Notes under the pieces: model-generated | The model's database searches: none | What the model was told of the DNA's origin: nothing | The model's input: only the letters and a program-made list of their open reading frames with translations | Position numbers and translations under genes: made by a program | Assembly (NCBI GenBank): GCA_947494195.1 | Contig: CANLUC010000006.1 | Coordinates: forward strand, 32,380-96,379 | From: an uncultured Nesterenkonia sp. | Lineage (GTDB): Bacteria; Actinomycetota; Actinomycetes; Actinomycetales; Micrococcaceae | Direction: 5' to 3' | DNA: 64,000 bases | In this document: piece after piece, positions 1 through 7,854 of the stretch | Layout of the letters: each line of letters begins with the position of its first letter | Numbering within the stretch: the first letter of the stretch is position 1

Positions 1-668
1 CCGACGATCGAGCCGTTGCCGTCGCTGGAGGCAGGTGCTTCGCTCTGTGCTGGCTCGGAGGAGGCGACCTGGGTGTTGCCCTGACTCTGCTGCTGCGCCT
101 GCCCGCCAGTGTCAGCCCGCTGGGAGTCCTGCGCGGGGGCCGGCTCCGGTTCTGGCTCTGGTGCCGGCTCAGGCTCTGGTTCCGGTGCCGGGGCTGGCTC
201 TGGTGCTGGCGCTGGAGCGGGCTCTGGTTCAGCTGCGGGCGCGGGGGCTTCCACTTGTTCCGGCGCTGGCGCTGGGGCCGGCTCAGGTTCGGGGGCTGGG
301 GCCGGCTCAGGTTCGGGAGCCGGGGCGGGGGCTGGCTCTGGTTCGGGGGCCGGTGTGGACTCCACGACTGGTCGGTCGAAAGTGAGCTCGACCTCCCGGG
401 AGGCGGTCACTGCTACGGGAGAGGTCTCGCTGGCACGCTCCACGCTCAGCCCGGAGGCCGATACGTCAAGGGTGGTCACCTCGGGCGACTCGATGTCGGT
501 GCTGGCGCTGGCGGCGGCACCAGAAGTGATCACCAGACCAGAGGCGGCGAAAGTAGCTGCAGCGCCGCGGCCAAAGGTGCCGGCGTGGAAGGCTACTGCG
601 TTCGCCAGGAAAGGCTTGGTTGAGCGGCGCCGGTCCCGGCGCTGTGCGGAAGTCATGTTCTCAGTCAT
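1..668 (-). CDS. Secreted Pro/Ala/Glu-rich protein, C-terminus cut off by the window edge
   Basis: This is not in the ORF track because it runs off the left edge; I read it by hand on the minus strand. It starts at ATG 668 (a second ATG is at 656) behind a GGGAGAGG ribosome site. A basic N-terminus is followed by a hydrophobic stretch ending in an Ala/Ser-rich region (GAAASAS), as in a signal peptide. About 60 ordinary residues follow, then roughly 70 residues of PAPEPEP-type repeat and a Gln/Ser/Asp linker. Such a linker usually separates a signal peptide from a catalytic domain in actinobacterial cell-wall enzymes, for example NlpC/P60 hydrolases. That function is inferred only, because the domain lies outside the window. 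The + strand Gly/Ser-rich ORFs here are its shadow. Confidence 0.75.
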   Translation of the reverse strand, partial: MTENMTSAQRRDRRRSTKPFLANAVAFHAGTFGRGAAATFAASGLVITSGAAASASTDIESPEVTTLDVSASGLSVERASETSPVAVTASREVELTFDRPVVESTPAPEPEPAPAPAPEPEPAPAPEPEPAPAPAPEQVEAPAPAAEPEPAPAPAPEPAPAPEPEPEPAPEPEPEPAPAQDSQRADTGGQAQQQSQGNTQVASSEPAQSEAPASSDGNGSIV

Positions 669-1040
669 CGGTAGGAAACCTCTCCCAATTGTTGCGGGAC
701 CGCATCGGTGGAGTGCGAGCCGGTAAGCTCGAGCGCTCCAGATCTTGATCGATTGCGATACTCCGCACCCTGCCTAGCGGTAGTTTTTGCGAACGGCTCC
801 GGTCAGCGGCAGAGGAGTCTGACCCGAGGTGCTTGCGACATCGGACTGCAGTCGCGAGCACAAGTTCGACGGTATAACAGACTGATAACAAATGTCACGT
901 TCAGGTCACGGTGATCTATGCCATCTGCCTCGAACCCTGCCTTCTGCACCCGCTGCGGGCCCGTGGCGGGCGCCGATGCCCGCCCCGGAGTGTGAGACTC
1001 GAGGTCTTGGACTGGGTTCCGGCGGGGGTCTTGGGTTCGC
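669..1040. other. Intergenic region upstream of the secreted protein
   Basis: No convincing gene lies here; the ORF-track entries are short, overlap on both strands and lack ribosome sites. It holds the upstream region of the minus-strand secreted protein, including the tandem direct repeats listed separately. The distance from the repeats to the start codon (about 205 bases) leaves room for a long 5' leader. I looked for a c-di-AMP riboswitch, which often precedes cell-wall hydrolase genes in this phylum, and could not match its conserved core. Confidence 0.5.
874..909 (-). promoter_or_regulatory. Two tandem direct-repeat pairs, candidate response-regulator box
   Basis: On the minus strand two pairs of pentamers occur in a row: GTGAC-N6-GTGAC followed after four bases by GTTAT-N6-GTTAT. 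Within each pair the repeat period is 11 bp, one helical turn, which is how OmpR-family response regulators bind. MtrA, which controls cell-wall hydrolase genes in actinobacteria, is a plausible reader, but that assignment is inference. Confidence 0.4.
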
Positions 1041-1502
1041 TCACAGGGCGGGTGTTCCATCTGGAAACACTCGTGGATCAGACGGCGGCTGCTTGCGGTC
1101 ATCGTTCACGTAGTACAGCGTCCCGACCACGACACCGATCACGAGCCGGGGATATGGAACGCGCATCCTGCGCAATGCCGCTTCAGAGGCCGTGTCGACC
1201 CACCAGCCGAAGCGCCACAGACCGTAGGTGAAGGCAGCTCCGCCGACCGCGCACCCGGCGCGCGCCGCGGGGCTCAGTGTGACGGTCTCCACCGTTTTCT
1301 GCCCGGAGGCGCGTTTCAGCGTCGCGGAGCCAACGCCTGGCACCGCGATGATGGCGGCCACTGTGGCGGCAGAGCCCCAGGTCATCGTGCGCCTCAGCCA
1401 TGCCGGGTATTTCGAACCTGGGACGAGGGCCAGCGCTCCTCCGGTGAGGGCCTGAGACCAGGGGCTGTCCATGAATCTGGAGGCGGGGTACTTGGACGAC
1501 AT
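1041..1502 (-). CDS. Hypothetical membrane protein
   Basis: A 153-residue protein I do not recognise. Two or three hydrophobic segments can be seen, near residues 42-60, 80-100 and 118-132, with an arginine-rich cytoplasmic-looking stretch between the last two (ALRRMRVPYPR). The C-terminus is short and polar. It starts at ATG 1502 and stands alone between the secreted protein and a DoxX-like gene on the same strand. No enzymatic motif is visible, so no function is assigned. The base composition matches its core neighbours. Confidence 0.6.
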   Translation of the reverse strand: MSSKYPASRFMDSPWSQALTGGALALVPGSKYPAWLRRTMTWGSAATVAAIIAVPGVGSATLKRASGQKTVETVTLSPAARAGCAVGGAAFTYGLWRFGWWVDTASEAALRRMRVPYPRLVIGVVVGTLYYVNDDRKQPPSDPRVFPDGTPAL

Positions 1503-1573
1503 GTCTGCAGCCTAGGGCGGCCCAATCCTCAGGTCATCAGCCCTAGGTTGTAACTCGTCCATCCGGGTGGGAG

Positions 1574-1963
1574 TCAGGAGGGCTGGCGCGTGGACCACAC
1601 CGCGAGCGCGATCAGCGCCGGCTGGAAGAACAGCCGCACCAATCGCTTGCGGTCCGTATCCAACCCGAACCCATCACGCTGGTGCACATACTGGGCGATG
1701 TTGCCGGGGAAGACCGCGGCGAAGAAGAGGCCCGCCGCATCGCCCACCAGCGGACGGTACTGCTGGGGAGAGAACAGCAGCGCGGTTCCCAGCCCGATCT
1801 CGGCCACCCCTGAGGCGAGGACGGTGGTATCCGGATCCAGCGGCAGCGACTTCGGAACCTGCGCGCGGAACTCCTCGCGGGCCCAGGCCAGGTGGGAGAC
1901 ACCGGCGAAGGTCAGAGCGGATCCGAGGAAGATTCGGCCGGTGGTGCGCGCAAGGGAAGCCAT
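1574..1963 (-). CDS. DoxX-like small membrane protein
   Basis: A 129-residue integral membrane protein with about four hydrophobic helices and a pattern typical of the DoxX/DoxD-like family. It has an N-terminal RxxLGxxxxxAGVSHL region, a helix with VAEIGLGTALL, and a histidine-containing cytoplasmic loop near residue 95. Family members are small membrane proteins whose biochemical role is mostly unknown; some take part in thiol or oxidative-stress complexes. It is monocistronic here, lying 71 bases from the hypothetical membrane gene and upstream of tRNA-Val. The family call is moderately sure and the role is not. Confidence 0.7.
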   Translation of the reverse strand: MASLARTTGRIFLGSALTFAGVSHLAWAREEFRAQVPKSLPLDPDTTVLASGVAEIGLGTALLFSPQQYRPLVGDAAGLFFAAVFPGNIAQYVHQRDGFGLDTDRKRLVRLFFQPALIALAVWSTRQPS

Positions 1964-2030
1964 AGCTCAACAGTAGCGCTGGAAGCAGCCTCCAACGATG
2001 GAGGAGGAGGTTTTCACTCTAGAAGCGAAA

Positions 2031-2106
2031 TGGTGGGCCCTGCCGGGATCGAACCGACGACAACCGCGGTGTAAACGCGGTGCTCTACCAGCTGAGCTAA
2101 AGGCCC
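2031..2106 (-). tRNA. tRNA-Val (anticodon TAC), CCA encoded
   Basis: The minus strand folds into a full cloverleaf. The acceptor stem starts GGGCCTT, the D-arm contains AGCTCAGCTGGTAGAGC, and the anticodon stem CCGCG/CGCGG encloses the loop TTTACAC. The T-arm contains GGTTCGATCC. The anticodon at positions 34-36 is TAC, giving valine. The terminal CCA is encoded at 2031-2033. No second tRNA accompanies it. Confidence 0.95.
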
Positions 2107-2173
2107 GGGTGCAGATCCCGCCCGCAGGGCGCGATCTGCCGCAGCAAGAAGTGTAGCAACCCTCGTGTGAAGC

Positions 2174-3037
2174 TCAGGACCGTCCGCGGGCCTGGTTCAG
2201 CTGGGTCTGCTCCGCGGCGTACAGCGCCGCCCCGACGATCCCGGCGTTGTTCTGCAGTCCGGCGACCTCCACCTTCGCGCGCAGGTCCGTGACATGCGGC
2301 AGGAAGTCCTCGCTGCGCTTGGAGATCCCGCCGCCGATGATGAACAGCTCGGGGGACTGCAGCCGCTCCACGTGTTTCAGGAATCGGTTCAGGAGCTTGC
2401 CGTACTCGTCCCAGGGCATGTCCGCGCGTTCGCGCGCAGCGGCGGATGCCTTCTTCTCCGCCACCTCGCCCTCGAACTCCAGGTGACCCATCTCGCTGTT
2501 GGGGACCAGCACGCCGTCGTGCACCAGAGCAGAACCGATTCCTGTGCCCAGCGTGATCGTCATGACCGTGCCCTCCAGTCCCTTGCCTGCTCCATACCGG
2601 GCCTCAGCAAGACCCGCGCCGTCGGCGTCGTTCAGGGTGTGGATTTGGCCGGGCAGATGCTTCAGCAGCGCGGCGGCGTCGGTGTTGATCCAGGACTCGT
2701 CGATGTTTGCCGCGGAGAGCACGATGTTCTTGTCCACGATCGCCGGGAACAGCACGCCGATCGAGAGCTCGGACTCCGCGGGGGCCTTCTCCCGACCAAG
2801 CAGCTCCTCGAGGATCTGGCCGATGACCTCGGCCACCGCCTCCGGGGTCGCCGGCTTCGGGGTGGGGATGCGGAAGCGCGCACCGGTCAGCGTGCCCTTG
2901 TGCAGGTTGACGATCCCGCCTTTGATGCCGGTGCCGCCCACGTCGATGCCGATGGCCCGCTTGGGCAGATCCGAGACGGTCTCGCTGGCAGGGGCGACGG
3001 CCTGGGCAGCCAGCGGCTGCTCGTGAGAAGAGCTCAT
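2174..3037 (-). CDS. ppgK: Polyphosphate glucokinase, ROK family
   Basis: A 287-residue protein that phosphorylates glucose to glucose-6-phosphate using polyphosphate (and often ATP), the usual glucose-activating enzyme of Micrococcales. The N-terminal phosphate-binding motif IGIDVGGTGIKGG follows a roughly 28-residue extension. The second nucleotide-binding motif TLGTGIGSALVHDG lies near residue 162. A polar/basic AEKKASAAARERAD segment near residue 195 is typical of the PpgK subgroup and distinguishes it from other ROK kinases. It lies 41 bases downstream of map on the same strand, an arrangement common in this order. Confidence 0.93.
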   Translation of the reverse strand: MSSSHEQPLAAQAVAPASETVSDLPKRAIGIDVGGTGIKGGIVNLHKGTLTGARFRIPTPKPATPEAVAEVIGQILEELLGREKAPAESELSIGVLFPAIVDKNIVLSAANIDESWINTDAAALLKHLPGQIHTLNDADGAGLAEARYGAGKGLEGTVMTITLGTGIGSALVHDGVLVPNSEMGHLEFEGEVAEKKASAAARERADMPWDEYGKLLNRFLKHVERLQSPELFIIGGGISKRSEDFLPHVTDLRAKVEVAGLQNNAGIVGAALYAAEQTQLNQARGRS

Positions 3038-3078
3038 AGTGGTGCAGTATCTCCGTGCTGTGGGGGAGGGGACCGGTC

Positions 3079-3990
3079 TCAGTCGCCCGAAGGCAGCGTG
3101 AGGATCTCGGCGCCGTCATCGGTGACGACCAGAGTGTGCTCGAACTGCGCGGTGCGCTTCCGGTCGCGGGTCACGGCCGTCCAGCCGTCCTCCCACATGT
3201 CCCAGTGGCGCGTGCCCAGGGTGAGCATCGGTTCGATGGTGAACACCATTCCCGGTTCCATCAGGCGCGCGTGGTCCGGTGCCGCATCGAAGTGCGGGAT
3301 CACCAGTCCGGTGTGGAACGCCTTGCCCACTCCATGGCCGATGAACTCGCGTACCACACCATAGCCGAAACGCTTCGCGTAGGACTCGATGGCGCGACCG
3401 ATCACGTTGATGGGGCGCCCGGGTTTCACCGCGCGGATCGCGCGCATCATCGCCTCCTCGGTCCGCTCCACCAGCAGGCGGGACTCCTCATCGACCTCAC
3501 CGACGAAGAACGTGCGGTTGTGATCCCCGTGGACACCGTCGATGTAGGCGGTGATGTCCAGGTTCACGATGTCGCCCTCGGCGAGCATGGTGGTGTCCGG
3601 GATCCCGTGGCAGATGACCTCGTTGACCGAGGTGCAGATCGCCTTCGGGAACCCGCGGTAGGACAGGCAGGACGGGTACGCACCGCGATCGGTCAGGTAC
3701 TGGTGCGCGTAGGCGTCGAGCTCCTCGGTGGTGACCCCGGGGCGGATCAGCTTCGAGGTGGCGACCATCGCGTCCGCGGCGAGCTGGGCGGCGCGGCGGA
3801 TGCGTTCCACCGTGGCGGCGTCATAGACGTCCTCACCGGTGTACTCCGGCGGCGCCTCCAGGCCCACGTAGTTGGGCCGCTCGATATGAGCCGGGACCGC
3901 CCGCTCGGGGGAAACGGCACCCTTGGTCAGGGTGCCCACCGGGGCATGGGAGGACAGGGGAGTGGACTGCTGGGTAGCCATGCGCGCCAT
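3079..3990 (-). CDS. map: Type I methionine aminopeptidase
   Basis: A 303-residue enzyme that removes the initiator methionine from nascent cytosolic proteins. The five metal ligands of the pita-bread fold are all present: two aspartates in NLDITAYIDGVHGDHNRTF, the histidine in GHGVGKAFH, and glutamates in FTIEPM and QFEHTL. The first 40-50 residues form the N-terminal extension usual for one of the two actinobacterial isoforms, so the start at ATG 3990 is reasonable. An MFS gene ends only 8 bases upstream, so transcription is probably shared with it and with ppgK downstream. Confidence 0.95.
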   Translation of the reverse strand: MARMATQQSTPLSSHAPVGTLTKGAVSPERAVPAHIERPNYVGLEAPPEYTGEDVYDAATVERIRRAAQLAADAMVATSKLIRPGVTTEELDAYAHQYLTDRGAYPSCLSYRGFPKAICTSVNEVICHGIPDTTMLAEGDIVNLDITAYIDGVHGDHNRTFFVGEVDEESRLLVERTEEAMMRAIRAVKPGRPINVIGRAIESYAKRFGYGVVREFIGHGVGKAFHTGLVIPHFDAAPDHARLMEPGMVFTIEPMLTLGTRHWDMWEDGWTAVTRDRKRTAQFEHTLVVTDDGAEILTLPSGD

Positions 3991-3998
3991 CCTATCGG

Positions 3999-5243
3999 TC
4001 AGCCGGCGTCGTGCTGCGGCGTGGACTCAGCCGCAGCACGACGTGGGCGCAGCTGCAGCACCAGGGCCAGCACGGCGATGACCACCACCACGCTGATCGC
4101 CACCGGCAGGGAGGAGCCCTGGGTCATCACGCCGATCGCCGGGGACAGGCTCAGCATCACAGCGCGCATGGCCCAGCTGATCCAGGTCACCCCGCTGTGA
4201 TCCGGAAGTCCCGGGACCCGATCGGCGCGGGCGAAGGCCAGTGGCACCGTCACCGCGCAGCCCAATCCCGCCACGGCCAGGCTGATCAGAGTCAGTCCGA
4301 TCCCCGGCGCCCAGGCCGCACCGAGCAGCCCAAGGATCACCGCGCTCAGGCTGACGATCAGCGAGGCGCGCTCGCCGAGCCCGTCGATGACCCGGTCGCC
4401 GAGCATCCGCCCGATGAACTGAGCGCCGAGCAGCACACTGAGTCCGACGCCGGCCGAGGCGGGGTCCATCCCCCGTTCCGTGGAGAGCAGCACGGCCGAC
4501 CAGTTGTTGCCGATGTCCTCCACGGAGATCCCGGCCAGCGCGATCAGCGCGAGGGGGAGCAGGATTTTGGCGGTGGACCAGCCCGAGGGTCGCGCCGGGG
4601 TTTGGGCAGAGTCGTCTGCCACCACCGGTTCGGGCGTGAACGCCCGGGCGGCGAGAGTCATGGCAAGGATGCAGAAGATCGCCCAGATCGCCATGTGCAC
4701 CAGCAGCGGCACGCCCAGCACCGCGGCCAGTGTTCCCACGCCGCCGCCGATCGCTGCGCCGATGCTCCATCCGGCGTGCATGGAGTTCAGCAGGGACCTG
4801 CGGTACGCCGCTTGGACGCGCAGGCCCTGTGAATTCTGCGCCACGTCCACGCTCGCATCGCCGAAGCCCGTCAGCAGCAGGCCCAGTACCACCACCCAGG
4901 GACTGCCCAGGGCGACCCCGGCCGCAGCCAGGGTCAGCGAAGCCCCCATCCAGAGGCTGCCGAAGCTGGCGGTCCTGGCCACGCCGATCCTCCGCGCGAT
5001 CACTCCCGGGAAGTGCAACGCCAGGGCCCCACCCAGCCCGAGACCGACCACCACCAGACCGAAGACCGCGGGGCTCAGCCCAAGCGTGTCCTTGACCTCG
5101 GCGTAGCGGGCGAGCAGCGAGGCGGGCAGGGCCCCGTTGGTGGCGAAGGCGGCCATGGTCGCCAGCCGACTGCGCCGCAGGGAGGGCGCGCTGCGTCGTC
5201 GTGAGGTGGCCGATGTGGTGTCGGATGGGGAGCTTGCGTGCAT
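3999..5243 (-). CDS. Major facilitator superfamily transporter
   Basis: A 414-residue membrane protein with about twelve hydrophobic helices arranged as two six-helix halves around a central charged loop near residues 205-220. Glycine-rich helices such as VVVGLGLGGALAL, and a GDRVID-type loop between helices 8 and 9 in the position of the second MFS signature, support the family. It resembles the FucP/YbjJ-like branch of uncharacterised inner-membrane permeases. The substrate cannot be read from sequence. The N-terminus is Ser/Arg-rich and poorly conserved in style, so the true start may be downstream of ATG 5243, for example near residue 29. Confidence 0.85.
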   Translation of the reverse strand: MHASSPSDTTSATSRRRSAPSLRRSRLATMAAFATNGALPASLLARYAEVKDTLGLSPAVFGLVVVGLGLGGALALHFPGVIARRIGVARTASFGSLWMGASLTLAAAGVALGSPWVVVLGLLLTGFGDASVDVAQNSQGLRVQAAYRRSLLNSMHAGWSIGAAIGGGVGTLAAVLGVPLLVHMAIWAIFCILAMTLAARAFTPEPVVADDSAQTPARPSGWSTAKILLPLALIALAGISVEDIGNNWSAVLLSTERGMDPASAGVGLSVLLGAQFIGRMLGDRVIDGLGERASLIVSLSAVILGLLGAAWAPGIGLTLISLAVAGLGCAVTVPLAFARADRVPGLPDHSGVTWISWAMRAVMLSLSPAIGVMTQGSSLPVAISVVVVIAVLALVLQLRPRRAAAESTPQHDAG

Positions 5244-5303
5244 GAGCAGAAGTCTGGCACGTCGCCTCGGTGGTGCAGCTCACCCGGGGCGTATCCTGGG
5301 CAC

Positions 5304-5513
5304 ATGAGTACCGAATATTGGTTCAACGTGCGCACCGGAGCGATCGAAGAGGGCGCGCAGTCCTCCTGGAAACACCTGCTGGGTCCCTACACCAGCCGCG
5401 ATGAAGCCGCCGAGGCGCTCAAGCGGGTGGAGGCCAACAACGAGGCCTGGGACGAGGAGACCTCCGAGCACTGGGACGACGACGGCGGCCACGATCGCAC
5501 ACCGAAGAGCTGA
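5304..5513 (+). CDS. Small SPOR-like/hypothetical protein
   Basis: A 69-residue acidic protein read from ATG 5304 rather than the 5238 start offered by the ORF track, because the extension overlaps the divergent MFS start. The sequence STEYWFNVRTGAIEEG, then GPYTSRDEAAEALKRV, is the pattern of a short conserved actinobacterial protein that resembles half of a SPOR repeat, with an aspartate-rich tail. No catalytic residues are evident. It sits alone between the divergent MFS gene and convergent panB. Its function is unknown. Confidence 0.75.
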   Translation: MSTEYWFNVRTGAIEEGAQSSWKHLLGPYTSRDEAAEALKRVEANNEAWDEETSEHWDDDGGHDRTPKS

Positions 5514-5589
5514 GTCCGCGCTGGATCAGGACGGCGGACCAGTAGTGAGTCGGCACTGAACCACCGGCAGTTCTCGCTGAGCCGCCGGT

Positions 5590-6408
5590 TCAATTGGTGA
5601 AGCTGTGCTCCTCGGCTGGGAAGTGTCGCTCGCTGACGTCCTTGCGGTACTGCCCCGCGGCGCGGGAGACGACCTCGCGGAGATTTGCGTACTGCTTGAC
5701 GAACTTCGGCACCCGGCCGGTGCCCAGACCCAGCATGTCCTGCCAGACCAGCACCTGGCCCGTGGTGCCGTTGCCGGCACCGATCCCGATCGTGGGCACG
5801 CCCAGCTTGCCGTCCACCTCGGCGGCCAGGTCCGCTGGGACCATCTCCATGAGCACGCAGAACGCGCCCGCGGCTTCCAGCGCCAGCGCGTCGGCCCTAA
5901 GCGCTTCGGCGGCCTCTCCACGGCCCTGCACCCGGTAGCCGCCCAGGGCGTGCTCGGACTGGGGGGTGAAGCCGATATGCGCCATCACCGGGATGCCCGC
6001 TGCGACCAGCGCGCGGACATGCTCAGCCATCGCCGCGCCGCCCTCGATCTTCACCGCCTGCGCTCCGCCCTCCTTCATGAACCGCACACCCGTGGCCACG
6101 GCCTGGGCGGGGGAGGACTCGTAGCTGCCGAACGGCAGGTCGGCGACGACCAGCGCGCGGTTCGCGCCATTGACCACTGACCTGGTGAAGACCAGCATCT
6201 CCTCGACGGTGATCGGCAGGGTGGAGGAGTGCCCCATCATCACGTTCGACGCCGAGTCACCCACCAGCAGCAGCTCGATCCCGGACTCGTCGAAGATCGA
6301 GGCGATCTGGGCGTCATAGGCGGTCAACATGGAGAATTTCTGGCCGGCATCCTTGAACTGCTGAAGATGCACGGTGCGTACCCGTTTGGGGCTGATCTGC
6401 TCGGACAT
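5590..6408 (-). CDS. panB: 3-methyl-2-oxobutanoate hydroxymethyltransferase
   Basis: A 272-residue enzyme, the usual PanB length, that transfers a hydroxymethyl group from methylenetetrahydrofolate to ketoisovalerate, giving ketopantoate for pantothenate and CoA synthesis. Family motifs are clear: MLTAYDAQIASIFDE, LLVGDSASNVMMGH, ADLPFGSYE, AVKIEGG and GIPVMAHIGFTPQS, plus the conserved GIGAGNGTTGQVLVWQDMLG segment. It acts as a cytosolic decamer with Mg2+. It is divergent from glnA2 with about 100 bases between the two starts, so the two promoters share that gap. No other pan genes are in the window. Confidence 0.96.
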   Translation of the reverse strand: MSEQISPKRVRTVHLQQFKDAGQKFSMLTAYDAQIASIFDESGIELLLVGDSASNVMMGHSSTLPITVEEMLVFTRSVVNGANRALVVADLPFGSYESSPAQAVATGVRFMKEGGAQAVKIEGGAAMAEHVRALVAAGIPVMAHIGFTPQSEHALGGYRVQGRGEAAEALRADALALEAAGAFCVLMEMVPADLAAEVDGKLGVPTIGIGAGNGTTGQVLVWQDMLGLGTGRVPKFVKQYANLREVVSRAAGQYRKDVSERHFPAEEHSFTN

Positions 6409-6511
6409 GGGATCAGGCTACCGAACTCTGCGCGGACTCACCCGTGGGAGCGGGAGGAGTTGGGTAGAGTGGTCCCGGCGACACCCACGGCATTTCAGGA
6501 GGCTGCACCGC

Positions 6512-7852
6512 ATGGATCGACAGCAGGAATTCGTACTGCGCACCATCGAGGAGCGCGACGTCCGCTTCGTGCGCCTCTGGTTCACCGATGTCGTGGGCTC
6601 CCTGAAGTCCGTGGCCCTGGCTCCGGCCGAGGTTGAAGGGGTCTTCAGCGAAGGCCTGGGCTTCGACGGCTCCTCGATCGAGGGGCTCTCCCGCGTCTTC
6701 GAATCCGACATGCTGCTCAAGCCGGACCCCTCCTCCTTCCAGATCCTTCCCTGGCGCGGTGAGGAAGAGCCCACCTCGCGGATGTTCTGCGACATCCTCA
6801 CCCCGGACCAGGAACCCGCCGCCGGGGATCCGCGCAACGTGCTGCGCCGCCAGCTCGACGTCGCAGGGGAGATGGGCTTCACCTGCTACACCCACCCGGA
6901 GATCGAGTTTTACGTGCTCGAGTCCGAGGAGACCGACGCCGACGGCAGTCCCATCCCCGTGGACCGCGCCGGATACTTCGACCACGTCACGGGCAGCGTC
7001 AGCCAGGACTTCCGCCGCCACACGGTCAACATGCTCGAGGCCGTGGGCATCTCCGTGGAGTTCAGCCACCACGAGGCAGGCCCCGGTCAGAACGAGATCG
7101 ACCTGCGCTACGCCGACGCGCTGACCACTGCGGACAACATCATGACCTTCCGCACCGTGATCAAAGAGGTCGCGATCACCCAGGGCAAGTACGCCAGCTT
7201 CATGCCCAAACCCTTCACCGAACACCCGGGCTCGGGCATGCACACCCACTTCGGGCTCTTCGAAGGCGACACCAACGCGTTCTTCGCGCCGAACACCGAG
7301 TACAACCTCTCCACGACCGCACGGCAGTTCATCGCCGGCATCCTGCGCCACGCGCCGGAGTTCACCGCGATCACCAGCCAGTTCGTGAACTCCTATAAGC
7401 GTCTCTGGGGCGGCGGCGAGGCTCCCTCCCACGTCTCCTGGGGCCACAACAACCGCTCCGCACTGGTCCGGGTCCCGCTGTACAAGCCCACCAAGGGCGG
7501 CTCGGCCCGCGTCGAGTTCCGCGGCATCGACTCCGGCGCGAACCCGTACCTGGGCTACGCCGCCGTCCTCGGCGCCGGGCTCAAGGGCATCCGCGAGGGC
7601 TACGAGCTGATGGACCCGGTGGGTGAGGACGTGTGGTCGCTGACCACCTCTGAGCGCAAGGCGCTGGGCATCAAGCCGCTTCCGGGCACCCTGCATGAGG
7701 CGCTGCGCCAGATGGAAGACTCGGAGCTGATGGCCGAGATCCTGGGCGAGCAGGTCTTCGAGAACTTCCTGCGCAATAAGCAGCAGGAATGGGACGACTA
7801 CCGCGTCAACGTCTCCCCGTTCGAGATCAAGCGGTATCTCGGCCTGATCTGA
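6512..7852 (+). CDS. glnA2: Glutamine synthetase, GlnA2 type
   Basis: A glutamine synthetase ligating ammonia to glutamate with ATP. I chose ATG 6512, not the 6374 start in the ORF track, because AGGAGG lies nine bases upstream and the product (446 residues) then matches actinobacterial GlnA2. The GFDGSSIEG, EIEFY, NEIDLRY and NNRSALVRVP motifs are intact. The adenylylation-site tyrosine of GlnA1 is replaced here: VGEDVWSLTTSE stands where GlnA1 has DLYELPAEE. This copy is therefore probably not controlled by GlnE although it is cotranscribed with it. The glnE GTG lies two bases after its stop codon. Confidence 0.93.
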   Translation: MDRQQEFVLRTIEERDVRFVRLWFTDVVGSLKSVALAPAEVEGVFSEGLGFDGSSIEGLSRVFESDMLLKPDPSSFQILPWRGEEEPTSRMFCDILTPDQEPAAGDPRNVLRRQLDVAGEMGFTCYTHPEIEFYVLESEETDADGSPIPVDRAGYFDHVTGSVSQDFRRHTVNMLEAVGISVEFSHHEAGPGQNEIDLRYADALTTADNIMTFRTVIKEVAITQGKYASFMPKPFTEHPGSGMHTHFGLFEGDTNAFFAPNTEYNLSTTARQFIAGILRHAPEFTAITSQFVNSYKRLWGGGEAPSHVSWGHNNRSALVRVPLYKPTKGGSARVEFRGIDSGANPYLGYAAVLGAGLKGIREGYELMDPVGEDVWSLTTSERKALGIKPLPGTLHEALRQMEDSELMAEILGEQVFENFLRNKQQEWDDYRVNVSPFEIKRYLGLI

Positions 7853-7854
7853 TC

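Noticed and set aside
109-726. Gly/Ser/Ala-rich + strand ORFs at the left edge
   Set aside because: They are the antisense image of the PAPEPEP repeat of the minus-strand secreted protein, which has a start, ribosome site and signal peptide.
669-870. c-di-AMP (ydaO) riboswitch before the secreted protein
   Set aside because: The leader length would fit, but the conserved GGGGUGAA-type core and pairing pattern are missing.
2294-4200. Long + strand ORFs of 356 and 381 residues
   Set aside because: They lie opposite ppgK and map, whose motifs are complete. The products have no family pattern and result from GC codon bias.
5550-5595. Inverted repeat between the SPOR-like gene and panB as a bidirectional terminator
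   Set aside because: The arms TGAACC/GGTTCA are extended only with several mismatches, so pairing is not convincing.
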